From NCBI RefSeq assembly GCF_008831285.2, contig NC_045148.1, positions 6,825,001 through 6,889,000 on the forward strand: a stretch of 64,000 nt of DNA, given 5' to 3'. The translations under genes were made by a program, and so were the position numbers. Position 1 is the first letter of the stretch. Each line of letters starts with the position of its first letter. Shown piece by piece: positions 35,490 to 48,085 of the stretch. A model generated the notes under the pieces. That model saw only the letters and a program-made list of their open reading frames with translations, searched no databases and was not told the origin of the DNA. The stretch is from Nymphaea colorata. Its lineage: Eukaryota > Streptophyta > Magnoliopsida > Nymphaeales > Nymphaeaceae.

Positions 35490-36634
35490 GTGTGTACTGG
35501 CTCTTCCTGTTCAGCTTCACTTATCTCCATCTCCTCTTCGTTATCATCTCGGACAGAGACTGGGCGCCATTTGTTTCTTTTCTTTTGAGGTCATTCCATC
35601 AAGTGGTATTTAGTATTTGTCAGAAACTTGTCTGCTGTGCTTGTTAGTTTTGTCATGTTTTGCATCTTAGTTCGGTTTGGGGCTATCCCTTTAATGTAGT
35701 TGTGGTGTCATGGAGATTCCTTATCTTCGCCTACTATTAGTTCCTGCAGTTTAGGTAGGATATGTGGACTCCAGATGATCCAATCATGGGGTAGAACAAT
35801 TAGCTTCATAATGTAGTTTTAGTTGTCAACATATCTTATTGGAATTGTCGGAAGATAAAAAATTGATAGATGCCCCAAGAAGAGGGTTCTTCCAGACCCT
35901 CGTTTTGGTAACTTTTCTGCTTCCTTGGACGTTTAACAGGTATTAAAAACCACCGGCACGCCACCCATGCGGGCAGTAGCCAAAGATTCAACGCCACTAA
36001 TACAAGGATAGCTTAATCCTTTGGATTTGACAACAGGTCGTGGATTATGATCTATATGTGTGTGTTTTTTTCTCTTTGTCCGATGTCTAGTCTGGAGGTG
36101 TCCTTATACTGTGCCCATTACCTGTTTGGTAAATTGTCTGAGAGAACTGGCTTAGCAGTTGTGGTCCTTTTCTCTTTGGTGTATGAGATTCAGTATTACT
36201 AGTGAAATGCAGAGCAACCGATAGTAGAGTTCTGTAAAATTCTATTACTGTGGTGGGAAAAAATTTGCAAAATATCTAAATGTAACTGATGTAGATTAAA
36301 TCCTCTAATGCTTTCCTTAGAATGGCCAAACTTTTTCTAGATGATGGCACACGCAAGTGCTCTCTTTCACCAAATTGGCAAAGGTCTGTCTTTTTCTTTC
36401 TTCAAATTCCATGTACTGGGAGCATGGCATGATAAATAAAAAAGGGGCCTGTTGATGAATGGGGATGGCCTTGGCTTTGATACTGCTGATGGATACGTTA
36501 CAGAAAAATAACAGAGAGAAGGTTTGATGAGGCAGCCGTTTTTATAATGGGGATTTTCTGAATATGACTTGCAAAGTGTACCATCTCTTTCTGACTATGT
36601 ATATATATCCTTTTGGCCTAATATTGATCTCAGG
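35490..36634. other. Non-coding stretch, no gene seen
   Basis: T-rich, intron-like DNA without recognisable coding sequence. It is probably the first part of a long leader intron if the upstream exons are real. Confidence 0.35.
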
Positions 36635-37636
36635 CTATGTCACATAGGTACGGGCACGGGTACGGGTACGGACTATTTTTAAAAAATTTGGGTACGAGAG
36701 TACAGTCGTGCACACACATGCACATATACATATATATATGTCAAAAAATTTCATTTCTTTTCCCTTATCAACCATTAGAACTTATGTTTGAAAAGCACCT
36801 AGCAAAAGAGCTACAACACAGAACCAATAGAAACAGGGATCATTCCAAATAGACGAATCCTCTCACGAAACGATATATCACAGCAATAACTAGGGAAGAC
36901 ACGGAGATGAAAAATCTGCAAGAGGAGACTCAAACATGTCTCAACGTGAAAGTTGTTTGACCTCTTAATCAGAAAACGACCATCAATTAGCCAAATGACA
37001 AATACTAAAATCGATAATAGACACAAAAACAAAAACTAGAACTGTCCGCAACAAATGTATAGAAAATCATAATGAGGAACAAAAATAGAAACTAAAATCA
37101 TAATGAGGAACAAAGGGAACAGAAAAAACAGACGCAAGATCGCCGTTTGCCGCCACCGGCGTCGAAGGTAGGGGTGGAGTTGATGAAAAACCAAAAAAAA
37201 TGACAAAAGCAAAAAAGATACCGTCACTGTTCCCTCCTGCCGTCACCTCCTACTGTCTGCCGTCACCGGTCGCCGTTCCACCACTGCCGTCGCCTTTCTG
37301 CCGCTGCCGTCGCCGCCCCTACCTTCGTCGCCGAAGGTCGTTCGGTGAGAGGTGAGAACAAACGAAAACAAGTTTTTAAGTTTTAAGGGTTTCGAACATT
37401 TGTTTTCTATGTTAAAATGGTTTTAAACGGTAAAATCAAATAATCATTAAAATTAAAAAAGGACATATTTGGACTCGGTCAAATTTGACCATGTCCAAAA
37501 AATGATGGATACGGCCTCCGGTGCGTTGACCGCATCTGGTACGGTCAACGCCGCACCTTGCCGTACCGGGTGCCATACCCGTACTGAAACCGGTGTCATA
37601 CCGGTACCGGCCGGGGAGGAGTACCCGTGTGACAAA
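36635..37636. mobile_element. Mutator-like non-autonomous element with 9-bp target duplication
   Basis: Flanked on both sides by the perfect 9-bp direct repeat GATCTCAGG (36,626-36,634 and 37,637-37,645). The left end CTATGTCACATAGGTAC and right end (opposite strand) TTTGTCACACGGGTAC form terminal inverted repeats, continued by GGGTACGG-rich subterminal sequence. Nine-bp duplications are characteristic of Mutator-like elements. The interior has no transposase. It does hold a GC-rich stretch at 37,135-37,345 of imperfect CGTCGCC/TGCCGTC words flanked by AT-rich DNA, which could be captured sequence. Confidence 0.8.
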
Positions 37637-37645
37637 GATCTCAGG

Positions 37646-39474
37646 AAAATTCTTTACCAAATAAACACGAATTAAACCCTTTTGAAGACCACAATATTCT
37701 GTTTAACCAATCAATTAAGAAAGGAAGAGTTTAAAAAATATGACAAGCAACTCTTAAAACGATGAGATTTAATTATTTGTAAGAGGTGCGCCGTTGGCCT
37801 GTTAGGAGGCCCTCTGCTTCCACTAACCTATGGATGAGTTAGTAAGGCCACTTCTCCATTTAATAGGATTGAGTTCAAGAACTGATGATGTTTTACAACC
37901 ACCTATCTTCACTTTTCAGATTTTCGTTGAGTACTTCGCTGTTTCTCCAAGAGTGGCCCTCTTATTATGTACAGTTTAAAGGTGGTATTGTACTTATAAT
38001 TGCAGGAGAAAACTAGTGATTGGATATTGTATTTTTAATTGGATAGGCAATATTCTTGATGCAGCCTGCTAATTTCTGCTGTTTTCCTGTTTCCAACATT
38101 TGGATTTGTTCATTAACCTTTTCTAGCCTCGTAAGTTTGAAGGGAGTTCCCCATTTTGATGAACATGGCCGTAAGTTGAACTGTCTTATCTCGCACAGTG
38201 ATCAGACTGTAAATTGGGCTAGCTCAGCTTGTTAAAAGAAGCATGCTTTGAATCAAAATAGCCAAGACTCAGGGCAGTAATTGTGTTGGTGGAGGAACCT
38301 GCTGGCAAAATTTCTCTTCCTGCATCATTTTTGGTGGAATTGTGATTTGATTCTCCTAAACTTGAAACACTTTGTTTGGATGACACATCTTAAAACTACA
38401 TTTTCACAAAACCTGGTTATGTAGAAACTTGGTTACGTAATTGGATTTTCAACAAAGTAAAAACCAGGTTTTATTCAATTGAGTGACACTTAAAAGCACG
38501 GTTTCTAGTTCATATAACTCAGTTTTTGTTCGGATGACAATAACCGGGTTTTCTGGGATTTAATAAACTTGCTTGACTGAAATATAACAATTATTTTAGA
38601 TTCATATCCAGAAAAAAATCCAATAATTCACTTATATATATATATGCACTTAACAAATTATTTTAAGATTATATGCATTCAAGTGTATTTTCTAATCAAA
38701 TATAATCAAGCTGCGCAAATCTATACAAATTTATAACTTATATCAAAACATATTGACTACATTTCCAACAATTAAATGCACTATAATTTATTAGACTGGA
38801 TCTGCATATCATGCTGAAAATAATTAAATATAAGCACATTTTATGCTTTAGAGAACTCGTCTATGTCTCTGAGAGCGAAAGAAAGAGAGAGAGAACCTTC
38901 ATGGAGGCTTGCTGCTCTTCATTACATAGACCATCTGGTTGTTACTGGGATGTTCTGGCCTACTGGTTCACTACATTGCCCAAATGGATTACTTGGGCGA
39001 TGTCAATAGAATAACTTAGTTGCTGCTTTGCTTCCTGTTGGACCTCTTGAGCACTTGGTGGAAATTGCAATTGCAAGGGATGAAAATATTCCTGCAGTTG
39101 CAATTGCAGGGTGTGTTGTACCCTGCTACTGATTGAAGTGCCCCCACAATTCTTCACAAACAGGGTTTGAAAATGAAAGACCAAATGTTGGGCGGCGTAG
39201 TCATTGGTCTTTAAAACTGGGTTTGTTTCATACTGAGCTTCTTGAAGCCTAGCAAAAATGCTTCAATCTGATTTTTTTTTCCTTAAAGATTATGCTTTAG
39301 ACCTGGTTACAAACTCGGTTTGGGGCATTATTACGACCAGCCCTAAGGTTGTTTTGATGTTCCAAGTCGATTTATCTCTGTGAACCCAAACTCACGATCT
39401 TTGTTTCTCCAGATCACTGTCTTTAGATACTTGAAACATCTCATTGACAGAAAGTTACTAATTTTGTTTATCAG
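37646..39474. other. Non-coding stretch upstream of ATP12
   Basis: No gene recognised. At 38,370-38,560 words such as gtttggatgaca and gttcggatgaca with aaccgggttt suggest MITE remnants related to the one near 58.8 kb. ORFs at 38.8-39.2 kb are short and unmatched. The segment ends at the acceptor tttatcag (39,474). Confidence 0.35.
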
Positions 39475-39514
39475 GTTGCCAAGAAAAGGAGCCTCCAAAG
39501 AGTTCGTCATCAAC

Positions 39515-42500
39515 ATGGCCTCTTCTTCCCTTTGCAAGTTGATGGTCAGTCGAATGGCTAATCCACTCAGAATCATGTGTACTACTCGTGCTTTCTCCAC
39601 CATACCTGCCCAAGAGCCAGAATTTGCTGTTGGGGAGGAACAGGAGAAGCAAAATAAGGAAAAGGAGAAGGATGACGACAAAATATATGTCCATTCTCCA
39701 GTGTTTGGAGATTCTTCTGTTGCCATGCCTATGTCTTTCATGACAGGCTCCATCATCGGAAAAAGGTTCTACACGGAGGTCACTACCAGAATGGCAGATG
39801 ATGGGAATGGTTGGACTGTTATGCTTGATTACAGAACTCTCAAGACACCATCCAAGAGGCCTCTCAAGCTCCCCACGTTAGCATTAGCCAAGGCAGTTGC
39901 TGCTGAATGGGAATACCAGGTTGTGTGTGTGTGCATGTGTGTATATGTGTGGTTTATTTGTTTGTTTCTCCTTGAATTGCATTTAGGTTTTAAATTTTTA
40001 ATCTTGATGTGGCTTTCATTTTGAATTTTGGCTTTACCATATAGTCTATGCTTGCTTGGATTACTTTACTTCATGGAAGGAAGCCTGCTATTGATTATGA
40101 CCAGCTTGAGAGAAAATAGGTTAATGTTTTTCAATCTTATTTGGGCATTTTTCTCTCTTTCTTAATGAATTCTAGGCTAGATTTCTCCAATCATTGGTCC
40201 TTTCCTGTTTTCTTTTTAACGTTTTCTAATTTTAGATGCAAAATCTTGGTCAAATTGTTTTTGTCCTTTCATGTTTGACCTCATGCAAAATGAATGCAAG
40301 AAAATGATAATTTTCTTTCTTTAGGTCTTCTATGATCTCATTGGCTTTTCTTTCTTGCTTTGAGGGAAGAACAAAGAATATGGTTGGTGTCTTTTTATCC
40401 ATTTACAATTTGTTGCTTCTTTCTTATTTTGAAATTATACATGGATGATACATCATCTTTGTTTTATTGCATTTGTACTCCTTTGTTTATTGCTTCAAAA
40501 AGTGGTGAATGACCTTTTTTTTCCCCTTATTTGTCTGTCAACTAATTATTTCCTGTTGAGTTTTTTGTTACTGATTGGGGTTTTGCATGATAGGAAACAG
40601 ATGGGATCAGACCTTTCACTATGCCTCTCATGCGACTTGCATGTACTGCACTGGAAAGGGTCCCATTAACTCGACCCAAAGTGATCGACAATCTGATGAA
40701 AAAGTTTCATCAAGACTTAGTGTTTTGCCGTGCTCCAGATGATAATGACCTAACCAGTGGCATCTCTGGTATGAGATTGTTGAACATTTAATTTTTGACC
40801 TAATATAATGGATACATTGCTTGAAGCTTTTGTTGTAACGATAATGTGGTGTTATATTGGTTATCATCCTCGTGGCAGTTTGTATGGATGCCATTTGGAT
40901 TTTACAGTAGAAAAGAAGTTGACAGATTCTTAAACAACTTTGTATCAATGAGCAGCCAACCTGCATGATTATTTGAAGTCTCAAGCTAATCCATGTGAGT
41001 AATTTGGATGAAAGTGTCGATGTGTTACTATTAAATAGTAAGTATGCAGTCCCAACTGTTTGATAATTTTCTTATTGTGTCCTGAACAGTAAATAGACAA
41101 TAAAGGATAGTTTAAGAACCTTTAATGTGTCTGTAATGGTGTTTCTTTAGTTTATTTTATTCTTGATCTTACAAATTGTAATTAGTAACCAATGAGGAAC
41201 CATTGAATTTCGAAATTCTTTTCTCACCTTCAGAATTGACTATTCTACATATTATCGTCACACTCTCAAGCACTTAATGAATCAAATAAATCACAAATGA
41301 ATACTAGTGCTGTTCCTTTTTTGGATCTAAAATCATTGGTAATATTGGTGGCCAATACATAGACCAAAAATCTCTCGTGGTTGGCAACTACAAGTTGTTT
41401 GTGTCAATGTAGATCAAGCATCTATCAATTTGCTTGACATAGATTTCTAACTCAGACAGCTTGTGTTTATTCAATACTATGTTGTGCACAAGTTGGATAT
41501 AAATGTAGATCAAATCTATATAGGTCCAACTTAAAGTAGTTGTGTTGCTAATATGGTTTCTTTTTTAACATGAGGAAGCCGCACCCAGGGCATCAGACTG
41601 TCGTACACTCAGCAGTATAAAACCCCATAGCTAGTACTCCCTGGCCCTATGCCTGGTTAGGCTTGAACAGAGAGTGGTACCCACAGGATCTGCATATTTA
41701 TCTTGATTCTTGATGATCAGCACAAGCTGTGCACACTGTTACATATTATTGCTGCATAGATTTAAAGGCTACAGTTTTATGCTATTCCACGGCCCAAAGA
41801 CTCCAAACTACTCCATCTGTGTACTAAGTTAGCAAATTCCCACCTCTGCTGTTCCTCTCTATTGATTTCTCCAGTGTGCTTAATATAATCTCATTGTCAT
41901 TGCACAATCCATTATGACTACCACATAAATTCCTATAGTGACAAGGTCAGTCACTGCACTCTTTTAAGTTGTAACAACTGCTACTTGTGCATGTTGCAGA
42001 AAGACAAGTGGAAGTGATTGATCCTTTCTTTGATTGGGTAGAAAAGGAGTTTGGTTTCAGGCCTCTTGTATACACTAGCCTTTTTGGTGGAAAGCAGGAT
42101 GATGGTCTTGTTGCTGCTGTTCAAGACCTTTTAAAGAAAACTAACAATTGGGAATTAGCTTCAATTGATGCTATGGCTGCCGCTGCTCACTCTTTACTCA
42201 TCTCATTGGGAATCTTTCGAGGGCACCTTCAAATTGAGGAAGCCATAAAATTAATTAGACTTGAAGAAGATATGCAGGTTAGCATCAAATGAACATATTC
42301 ACCCGTGAAGGAAACATCAGCTAACAAGTGGCTTAAATATATCTTTTACCTATATGAATTTTGGTCACTTTTATCATCATTGACACTAATATTTTCTCTA
42401 CGATAATGATAAAATTGTGTTGCAAATGCAGGTTGATAAATGGGGACTTGTTGAAGGTGGTCATGATGTTGACATTGCAGATCTCCGGGTTCAGATATCC

Positions 42501-42539
42501 TCCGCAGCTGCGCTTTTAGGCCTTTCACAACTGCAATAA
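39515..42539 (+). CDS. ATPAF2: Mitochondrial F1-ATPase assembly factor (ATP12 / ATPAF2)
   Basis: Four coding exons: 39,515-39,919, 40,594-40,768, 42,000-42,277 and 42,432-42,539. All introns are GT-AG and frames are continuous, giving 321 residues, close to what I recall for the Arabidopsis protein (about 325). ATP12 is a matrix chaperone that binds the F1 alpha subunit and helps it join the F1 hexamer. The N-terminus is Arg/Ser-rich with a RAFSTIP segment, a likely mitochondrial targeting and cleavage region. The family core is clear: GWTVMLDYRTLKTPSKRPL, KFHQDLVFCRAPDDNDLTS, then WGLVEGGHDVDIADL near the end. The ATG was chosen because it opens the targeting sequence just after a probable leader acceptor. 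Copy appears intact. Confidence 0.95.
41565..41712 (-). mobile_element. Possible SINE fragment in ATP12 intron 2
   Basis: On the minus strand CTCTGTTCAAGCCT resembles a Pol III B box. It is followed by a body with CTGGGTGCGGC and a short A-run. It does not closely match the other two SINE candidates, so it may be another family. Confidence 0.35.
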
Positions 42540-42584
42540 ATTTATTTTTCCCATTCTTCACTTTATTGGGGTTGTACGCAGTAT

Positions 42585-42590
42585 AATAAA
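42585..42590 (+). terminator. Polyadenylation signal of ATP12
   Basis: AATAAA 46 nt after the stop codon. A second AATAAA overlaps the stop codon itself (42,535-42,540), too close to be the likely functional one. Confidence 0.5.
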
Positions 42591-43186
42591 TGGATAGAGA
42601 GAAAAAAGTATTGTAGATAACAGGGAATGTGCAGTCCTGATGCTATAATTTTAACCGCAAGATTGACTCCTTGAAATTTCTGACAGCACGACCAAACGCA
42701 TTAGGTTTCTAGGAATTCCGATTTTTTTTTTTGGCTTCTTGGAACTTGGGTAGTACTTTCAAGCTACCTGGCTTCATGCATTAGATTTTCAAACATTTCA
42801 ATAATATTTTTTGGCTTGTTGACATTACTTTCAAGTTGCCTGTGCCAATTTCTTGTTCCCGTCTCATAAGTGGTATTCACCTTTTATTCAATCACAAGTG
42901 ATTGTTTTATGCAAGGAAGCCTTTCTGAAGATTATCACTGTACCACAACCATTCAAGATCTTAGGGAGTGTTGAAATTAGCGTAGAACATGTGAGAGAAC
43001 GTCATTCACCCCTCACAAATTTTCAGGAAGACCCCATTTTTGAAGGGATTTGGTGGTCACAGCCTCCAAATCTCTGTTTCAACGAGGAGTGCACGGTGGA
43101 AGTTCATCTCAAACAAATGCATTCTTGCAGTAAGTGTAGGCCGTAAATCACACCTGCCAATGCATACACTGCCGGCCATTTTGAGA
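42591..43186. other. Spacer between ATP12 and block B
   Basis: No gene recognised. An ORF at 42,853-43,146 (97 aa) has no family resemblance. Confidence 0.35.
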
Positions 43187-43980
43187 GGGCATGTTTGATT
43201 TCCATTCCGTTGTGCCCTGCAATGTTGTTTGGTTGGAGCAAGACGGCCGACAACGGGCACTCCAAGCATAGATGTAGTGTCCATTTTGGAGAAATGATTG
43301 GACGCCGAGATCTCGGATTCTCCAGACCGCACTTCACGCCAGAACATCATGTTCCACATATCAAACAAGATAAACTGCTAATCATGTCATGTGCTGACTG
43401 ATCATTTTCATTGAAGTTGCGTCCAAATCGCAGTGATCGACGTGAAGGGAGCATGCAAGATAGTGCAAGCCATCTTGGGGCTGGGGTATGCTTCAGGTAT
43501 TGTTTCCTTGATTCACATCTCATTGTCCAACGACACAGCCATAACGAACTTCATGAACATATTATAAAAGGTCTGTCAAATAAAAATAATAAACCTATAA
43601 AGTAATGATGCGCCAACGGAATTTAAATGGCTATAGAAATCAACAGTTTCAATATTTACCAGCTCATATAAACTTCTTAAAGAATAAGGAATGCTGAGTG
43701 CACATATGATGTCACATTGAGGGAGAGTGGTTGTTGACCTGAGGGCACTTCTAGATAGTGGCGTGGAGTTTTAACTGAAAGCAAAGTCCTTGTGGAAGGA
43801 TGGAGAATATACCGCTTGTTCGGACATTAGTAATAGAAGGAATTAGTTTATTTGCAACAAGCAGGCTGAGGAAGAACCCTGTAAGATCATCCAACTAGGG
43901 ATGTGGTTAAGATATAATACCAATTGGAATCAGAGTTCAAGAAGTTGGATTTGTTCAGAAAAATCACATCCAATCATAGT

Positions 43981-44272
43981 CTTGGGCATCAGGCCACCCC
44001 GACACCCAAAACTCGATTCCAGGCCCGAGCCTAGACTGACCCAAAACTCGACTCCGTTAGAATAAAAAAATATATATTTGTTTAAAATATAAAATAATTT
44101 TTTTAAATATAAAATATATTTTAAGTAATAAATATATATTATTAATGAAATAAATAACTTGCCGGCCTGAATTAGGCTCTGTTGGGCCGATGTTGGCGAT
44201 AAATTATCAGGCCGGCCGGAGCCGGTTTTTTCGGGCCCGATCGGACCGAATACCGGGTACCCAACATGCGAA
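43981..44272 (+). repeat. GGCCGG-ended element with AT-rich core, copy 1
   Basis: Starts cttgggcatcaggcc, has an AT-rich core, then GGCCGGCCGGAGCCGG and ends CGGGTACCCAA. Outer ends match as inverted repeats (TTGGGCATC against TTGGGTACC). The matching region of block A (19.18 kb) lacks it. A related copy lies inverted at 59.11-59.38 kb. Confidence 0.6.
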
Positions 44273-46109
44273 TATGATATGGTATTTTAATTTCATACTT
44301 AATCTGTCTTTTTTTAGAGCAATCAGAATCTGATTACATCTAAAAGATGTGATACCGTTTTGCATCTTTAATTGCAAGTCAAACCGAACAATATCCCATT
44401 AGTCATACACACGGTCGCGTCCCAATAAGGCTTAGTTTGGCTGCGTTTGCGGGCTTTCAAAAAATGCCTAATTGAAGAACAAGCTCTACAAGAAAACGCA
44501 GCTTAGATGGATCCAAAAGGATTGACAGGTTTGGTGCCTGACAAACATTTAGTACTTAGACCTAATTGATTGGGATTTGATTGAGTTAGACTTGATTTTT
44601 GTTAAAACAAAGAAAATGTCAATAAATGGGCTCTTTCTTTTGTTGGGTTTTGGACACAGATTCAAAGTATCTAAACGAAGAAGTAATCAGATCTGTTTTC
44701 TTCACCGATTAAATGGATTCCGGATCAGGTGATCATCCCGTTAAGTAAATCCGACCCACAAACAACTTTGCTTGTTGGGGGTAGATTCAAATCCGATATA
44801 TTGCCATATCTTACTGTCCTGATATTTCTTAGTTTGACTTGGAAATGCATTTCCGCAAACCATGTCGAAATTTTTCACACGTAATCAGCTTTTGATGTTT
44901 GTGAAGATCAGATATTTGTTGAACTTGGTAAGAAAAATCATGTAACGGTGTCTTTATCTTGATTGATAAAACTGATGTTTCTTATCGATTTCAACTATTT
45001 GAATTCGGATTTAAATCCAGCGTTGGATTAGATCCAACAATTGACATAAAACGAAACCTTTCCGGACTGTCGAAGCAACCTGCTTCATGTGAGAAGGAAG
45101 ACGGCCAACAAAAATTTCCTTAACACGTGCAAGGAAAGAACCTACAAACAGTCTGGAAAGTAGAAAGCATAAACGGAAAGCCATAAATGAGATCTCTAAT
45201 GGGAAATTTTTCTTTGCCTTTATCTTTCCAAACTGTTCTTAAACACACCCAAACAATGAAATTCATGACTCCATCATGTGCACGGTTGTATTCGAAAATG
45301 CACCTAATATTTTTTTAGTATTTTTGAAGGTTAAAGATTCTATAAGTTAAGGACTTTTCTAACATTCTTGAGTTATTTTCATGATGTTATCCTCTCAAGA
45401 CTTGGTGGTCGAGTGTTCGTCACAAAAGGAACAAAAATATATATATATTGTAAAGTCAATGTGGGTGATTCGGCCAAACAATCGTTATGCCCTCAAATGA
45501 GACATAGTTTTTTGTGTTGACCATTGGCTTTGGACGTTGTTTCTCTCCCTTTTGTCTCTTTAATTCTGTAGCTTTGCAGTAATTCAACCAGATTTCCTCT
45601 ATGATTACTTCAGTTATTGAACGTAAAAAGCAAAGCCAAGATTTGTATATTTCTCCTTCTCTTTTAAATGATAATCTTTTTCTGTTTCCGTGCTTTATGT
45701 GCAAAAAGGATATCTTTTAGAATCCGTTTCACGGAAAACTTAATGAAAGAAAGTCTTTGATCTTTTAATTAATCATAGAAAACGTTGGTTGCCTTTTAAC
45801 AATACCAAACATTTTGCTGTATCGATGATTACCACCAAAAAGTTTAGCCGCGTATCTTGATTCTCTTGAAAGCTTTCTTAGTCTTAAAAAGAGTAAAAAA
45901 AACATAATGACAACCGGCCAACCTCACGATGTTGTCCTGAATTCAAAGCTGACAACTTCAAAAAGAGAATAACAGACCACAGAAAACAAGAAAGGAAAGT
46001 TTTGGTGCAGCTTTTGTAGATGAACCTTCCCATGCTGTGGACTTCCTCTTTTGACTGGTACTGCTAATAAGGCTCTTAATTCCACCAAATACATCATTGG
46101 AGCAGCGGT

Positions 46110-46164
46110 TGACAAACATAGGCCTCTCTCTCTCTCTCTCTGTCGCCCTCTCTCTCACAATCTA
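46110..46164 (+). other. Predicted 5' leader exon (end) of the small-protein gene
   Basis: CT-rich leader-like sequence ending at the donor GTAAGCACTC (46,165), conserved in block A at 22,984. The 5' boundary is unknown, and the assignment to the downstream gene rests on position only. Confidence 0.4.
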
Positions 46165-47193
46165 GTAAGCACTCTTGTAATTTGCTTGTGTTTTTCATCT
46201 TGGTTTCTTGCAGACCTCATGTTTGTACTTCTTTTTTTTTTTTTTTACGAATATATTTCTATATAGATGTTCGACATGAAACGGTGTGATTTGGATACCC
46301 TTTCTATTTCATTACAAGCCGCAGTGTGTTCCTGTTTTTCTGTCTCTGCATTTGTATTAAACCTTGACCTGTAAGTGATGATTGTGTTTTTGAGTGATGC
46401 CTTGTCTTCAAGAATTCTCGGCCATACGGAGGTGTTGAAACCTGACGATTTGTGGGTTCATCTAATCATTTTTATCGACTCACTTTCTTATTAGCTTTTG
46501 CAGTCAGACTGATAAAACTAGAAAAAAGGGAAATGGGTTTCGACTTTCGAGTGTCATTTCTTCATGTTTCTGTTTCTAGAAGGAACTATAGTTGTCAAAT
46601 AAAGAGTTAGATATGTCTTCGTTGGACGCTGAAGTGAGGCATGATTTCTTGTAACTAAGTCCGGTGGCTGGTCTGATCTGTAATGCCCAACTGTCCAAGT
46701 AAATTTGTTGCCTGTCATCTTCAACTACAAGTGTGATGATATTTCAACTCTCTGCTTACAGTCTGGTTTGCCGCTTTCTGTTTATCTCATCATCTTTGTA
46801 ATATACAAATTTCGGCAGATAAGCTTTTGACTCGATCGTTCTGATTTGTTAGAAGTTGTATTTCCCTTTTTCTTCAAATGTTTTTTCTTGTGATGACAGA
46901 ATTCCTCTATATTTTAGCGGTAAAAATCTCCTTCTAGTTTCATTGCCCTGTCCCCTGCCCCTCACAGCCCCAACCCAAAAGAAAAAGACGGGGGGGGAAA
47001 AAAGGACTAGCCTCCAAGATTTCATTTAGTTTTCTCTTATATCTGCTATCAGTAAGAAATTAGAGAGTATAATGCGCTGTCAAGATTTCTGCTAGTCATT
47101 ATTTGTGTCATAAGTATAACAAAAGAACTAAGTAGATTTTGCTATACAATGCATAGATAGTGATAGTTTCTTCAATAGGTATAAAATTTGCAG

Positions 47194-47346
47194 GTAATGG
47201 ATCAAAGTATTCTTTATATAATGCACCAAAGACCCGAGTACATAGCATGTGGGACCAAAGAACAACCGGTATGCTTGAAACCTCGGCTTTGCCAGCTGAT
47301 CACAGTGCAGAAGTGATCGATGCCAATAATTGCATTTTCCTGCAAG
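47194..47346 (+). other. Predicted leader exon carrying an upstream ORF
   Basis: Acceptor ttaaaatttgcag-like (ATTTGCAG|GTAATGG at 47,193/47,194) and donor GCAAG|GTATGA (47,347). Neither frame crossing it can join the downstream coding exon without meeting a stop, so it is leader sequence. Confidence 0.5.
47197..47316 (+). CDS. 39-codon upstream ORF, candidate conserved-peptide uORF
   Basis: Begins MDQSILYIMHQRPEY and ends LCQLITVQK before TGA. The ATG has G at -3 and G at +4, a strong plant context, and is the first ATG of its predicted exon. Once spliced, its stop lies about 45 nt before the main ATG at 48,086, so translating it should repress or gate the main ORF. I recall that Arabidopsis genes for small proteins of this sort carry annotated conserved-peptide uORFs (CPuORFs), but I cannot confirm that this peptide belongs to one. 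Confidence 0.4.
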   Translation: MDQSILYIMHQRPEYIACGTKEQPVCLKPRLCQLITVQK

Positions 47347-47737
47347 GTATGATCATATCAGGTTTCCTGCCACCGAAGAAAACTTGCCGCTTGAGAACTT
47401 TGGAGAAATAATTTCTGATTTTTGCCGTGGAACCTGCATATGGATCATCGTTTAGACACGGAAATGCTTTTGCTTCCTGTGGTTAAGTGTAGTTCCCCAG
47501 ACTTGCATCCAAAATACAGTGTGCATTACCAATCTTGTGGAGCTCAAGTATCGGATTTTCAGTAGAAATGGCCCTTGTGCATAAAAATTTCTGAACTACT
47601 ACTGAGGCCATTCTAGAAAGTTCTTTCGGCTGAGTTGGAGGTTAACAACCTACCACGTGGAAATGAGGCTCGAAGCAAATCACCAAACCCTACCCCCACC
47701 GCCCACACCCCCCACCCCCAACCCTACAACACATAAT

Positions 47738-47912
47738 CCCCTGCCTCCAGTGTTTTTGACTGGGTTGCATCGACGTCAGCGATGGCAGCAGTGCACCTTT
47801 TAACTTAGGTAATGTAGTTCACCAAAACATAGAGGTATAATACCCATATGAATCAAACTAAAAACTTACCTTTCTGCAGGCTCCTAACCCGACCAACTAC
47901 GCTATGCCCTTT
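47738..47912 (-). mobile_element. tRNA-derived SINE in the small-gene intron
   Basis: Minus-strand A box TAGCGTAGTTGG within GGGCATAGCGTAGTTGGTCG (47,908-47,889). The B-box-like TAGTTTGATTCAT follows, then a body matching the BAHD-1 intronic copy (gcatcgacgtcagc against gcgtcgatgtcagc on the plus strand). The tail is unclear. Confidence 0.55.
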
Positions 47913-48085
47913 GAGGCTTTTGTAGGTACTATGACCATGTGGTATACTGTATAAAGAATTTCTTTTCTGTTTTCCTGTTGATCAAGTGGTTGTCTACACA
48001 CTTCCCTGTATAAACTTCAGTTTTGCCTTCAAAATTCTATCCCGATCAACTGATATGTTGAGCATAGCAGGACTTTGAAGTGACT

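Larger units (their letters stand above)
43187..46943 (+). repeat. Segmental duplication block B (paralogue of 18.25-24.04 kb)
   Basis: Shares the ordered landmarks listed for block A and ends inside the predicted first intron of the small-protein gene. Because a plausible full gene continues downstream only here, block B is the likelier parent copy. It contains one insertion absent from block A, the GC-flanked element at 43.98-44.27 kb. Confidence 0.8.

Noticed and set aside
39380..39514. N-terminal extension of ATP12 upstream of 39,515
   Set aside because: It would need a non-ATG start and crosses a likely splice acceptor at 39,474; the ATG at 39,515 opens a normal targeting sequence.
47160..47411. 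83-aa ORF read through the leader exon
   Set aside because: Needs a GTG start and runs through the splice donor at 47,347; joined to the next exon it meets a stop at once. The internal 39-codon frame is the better candidate.
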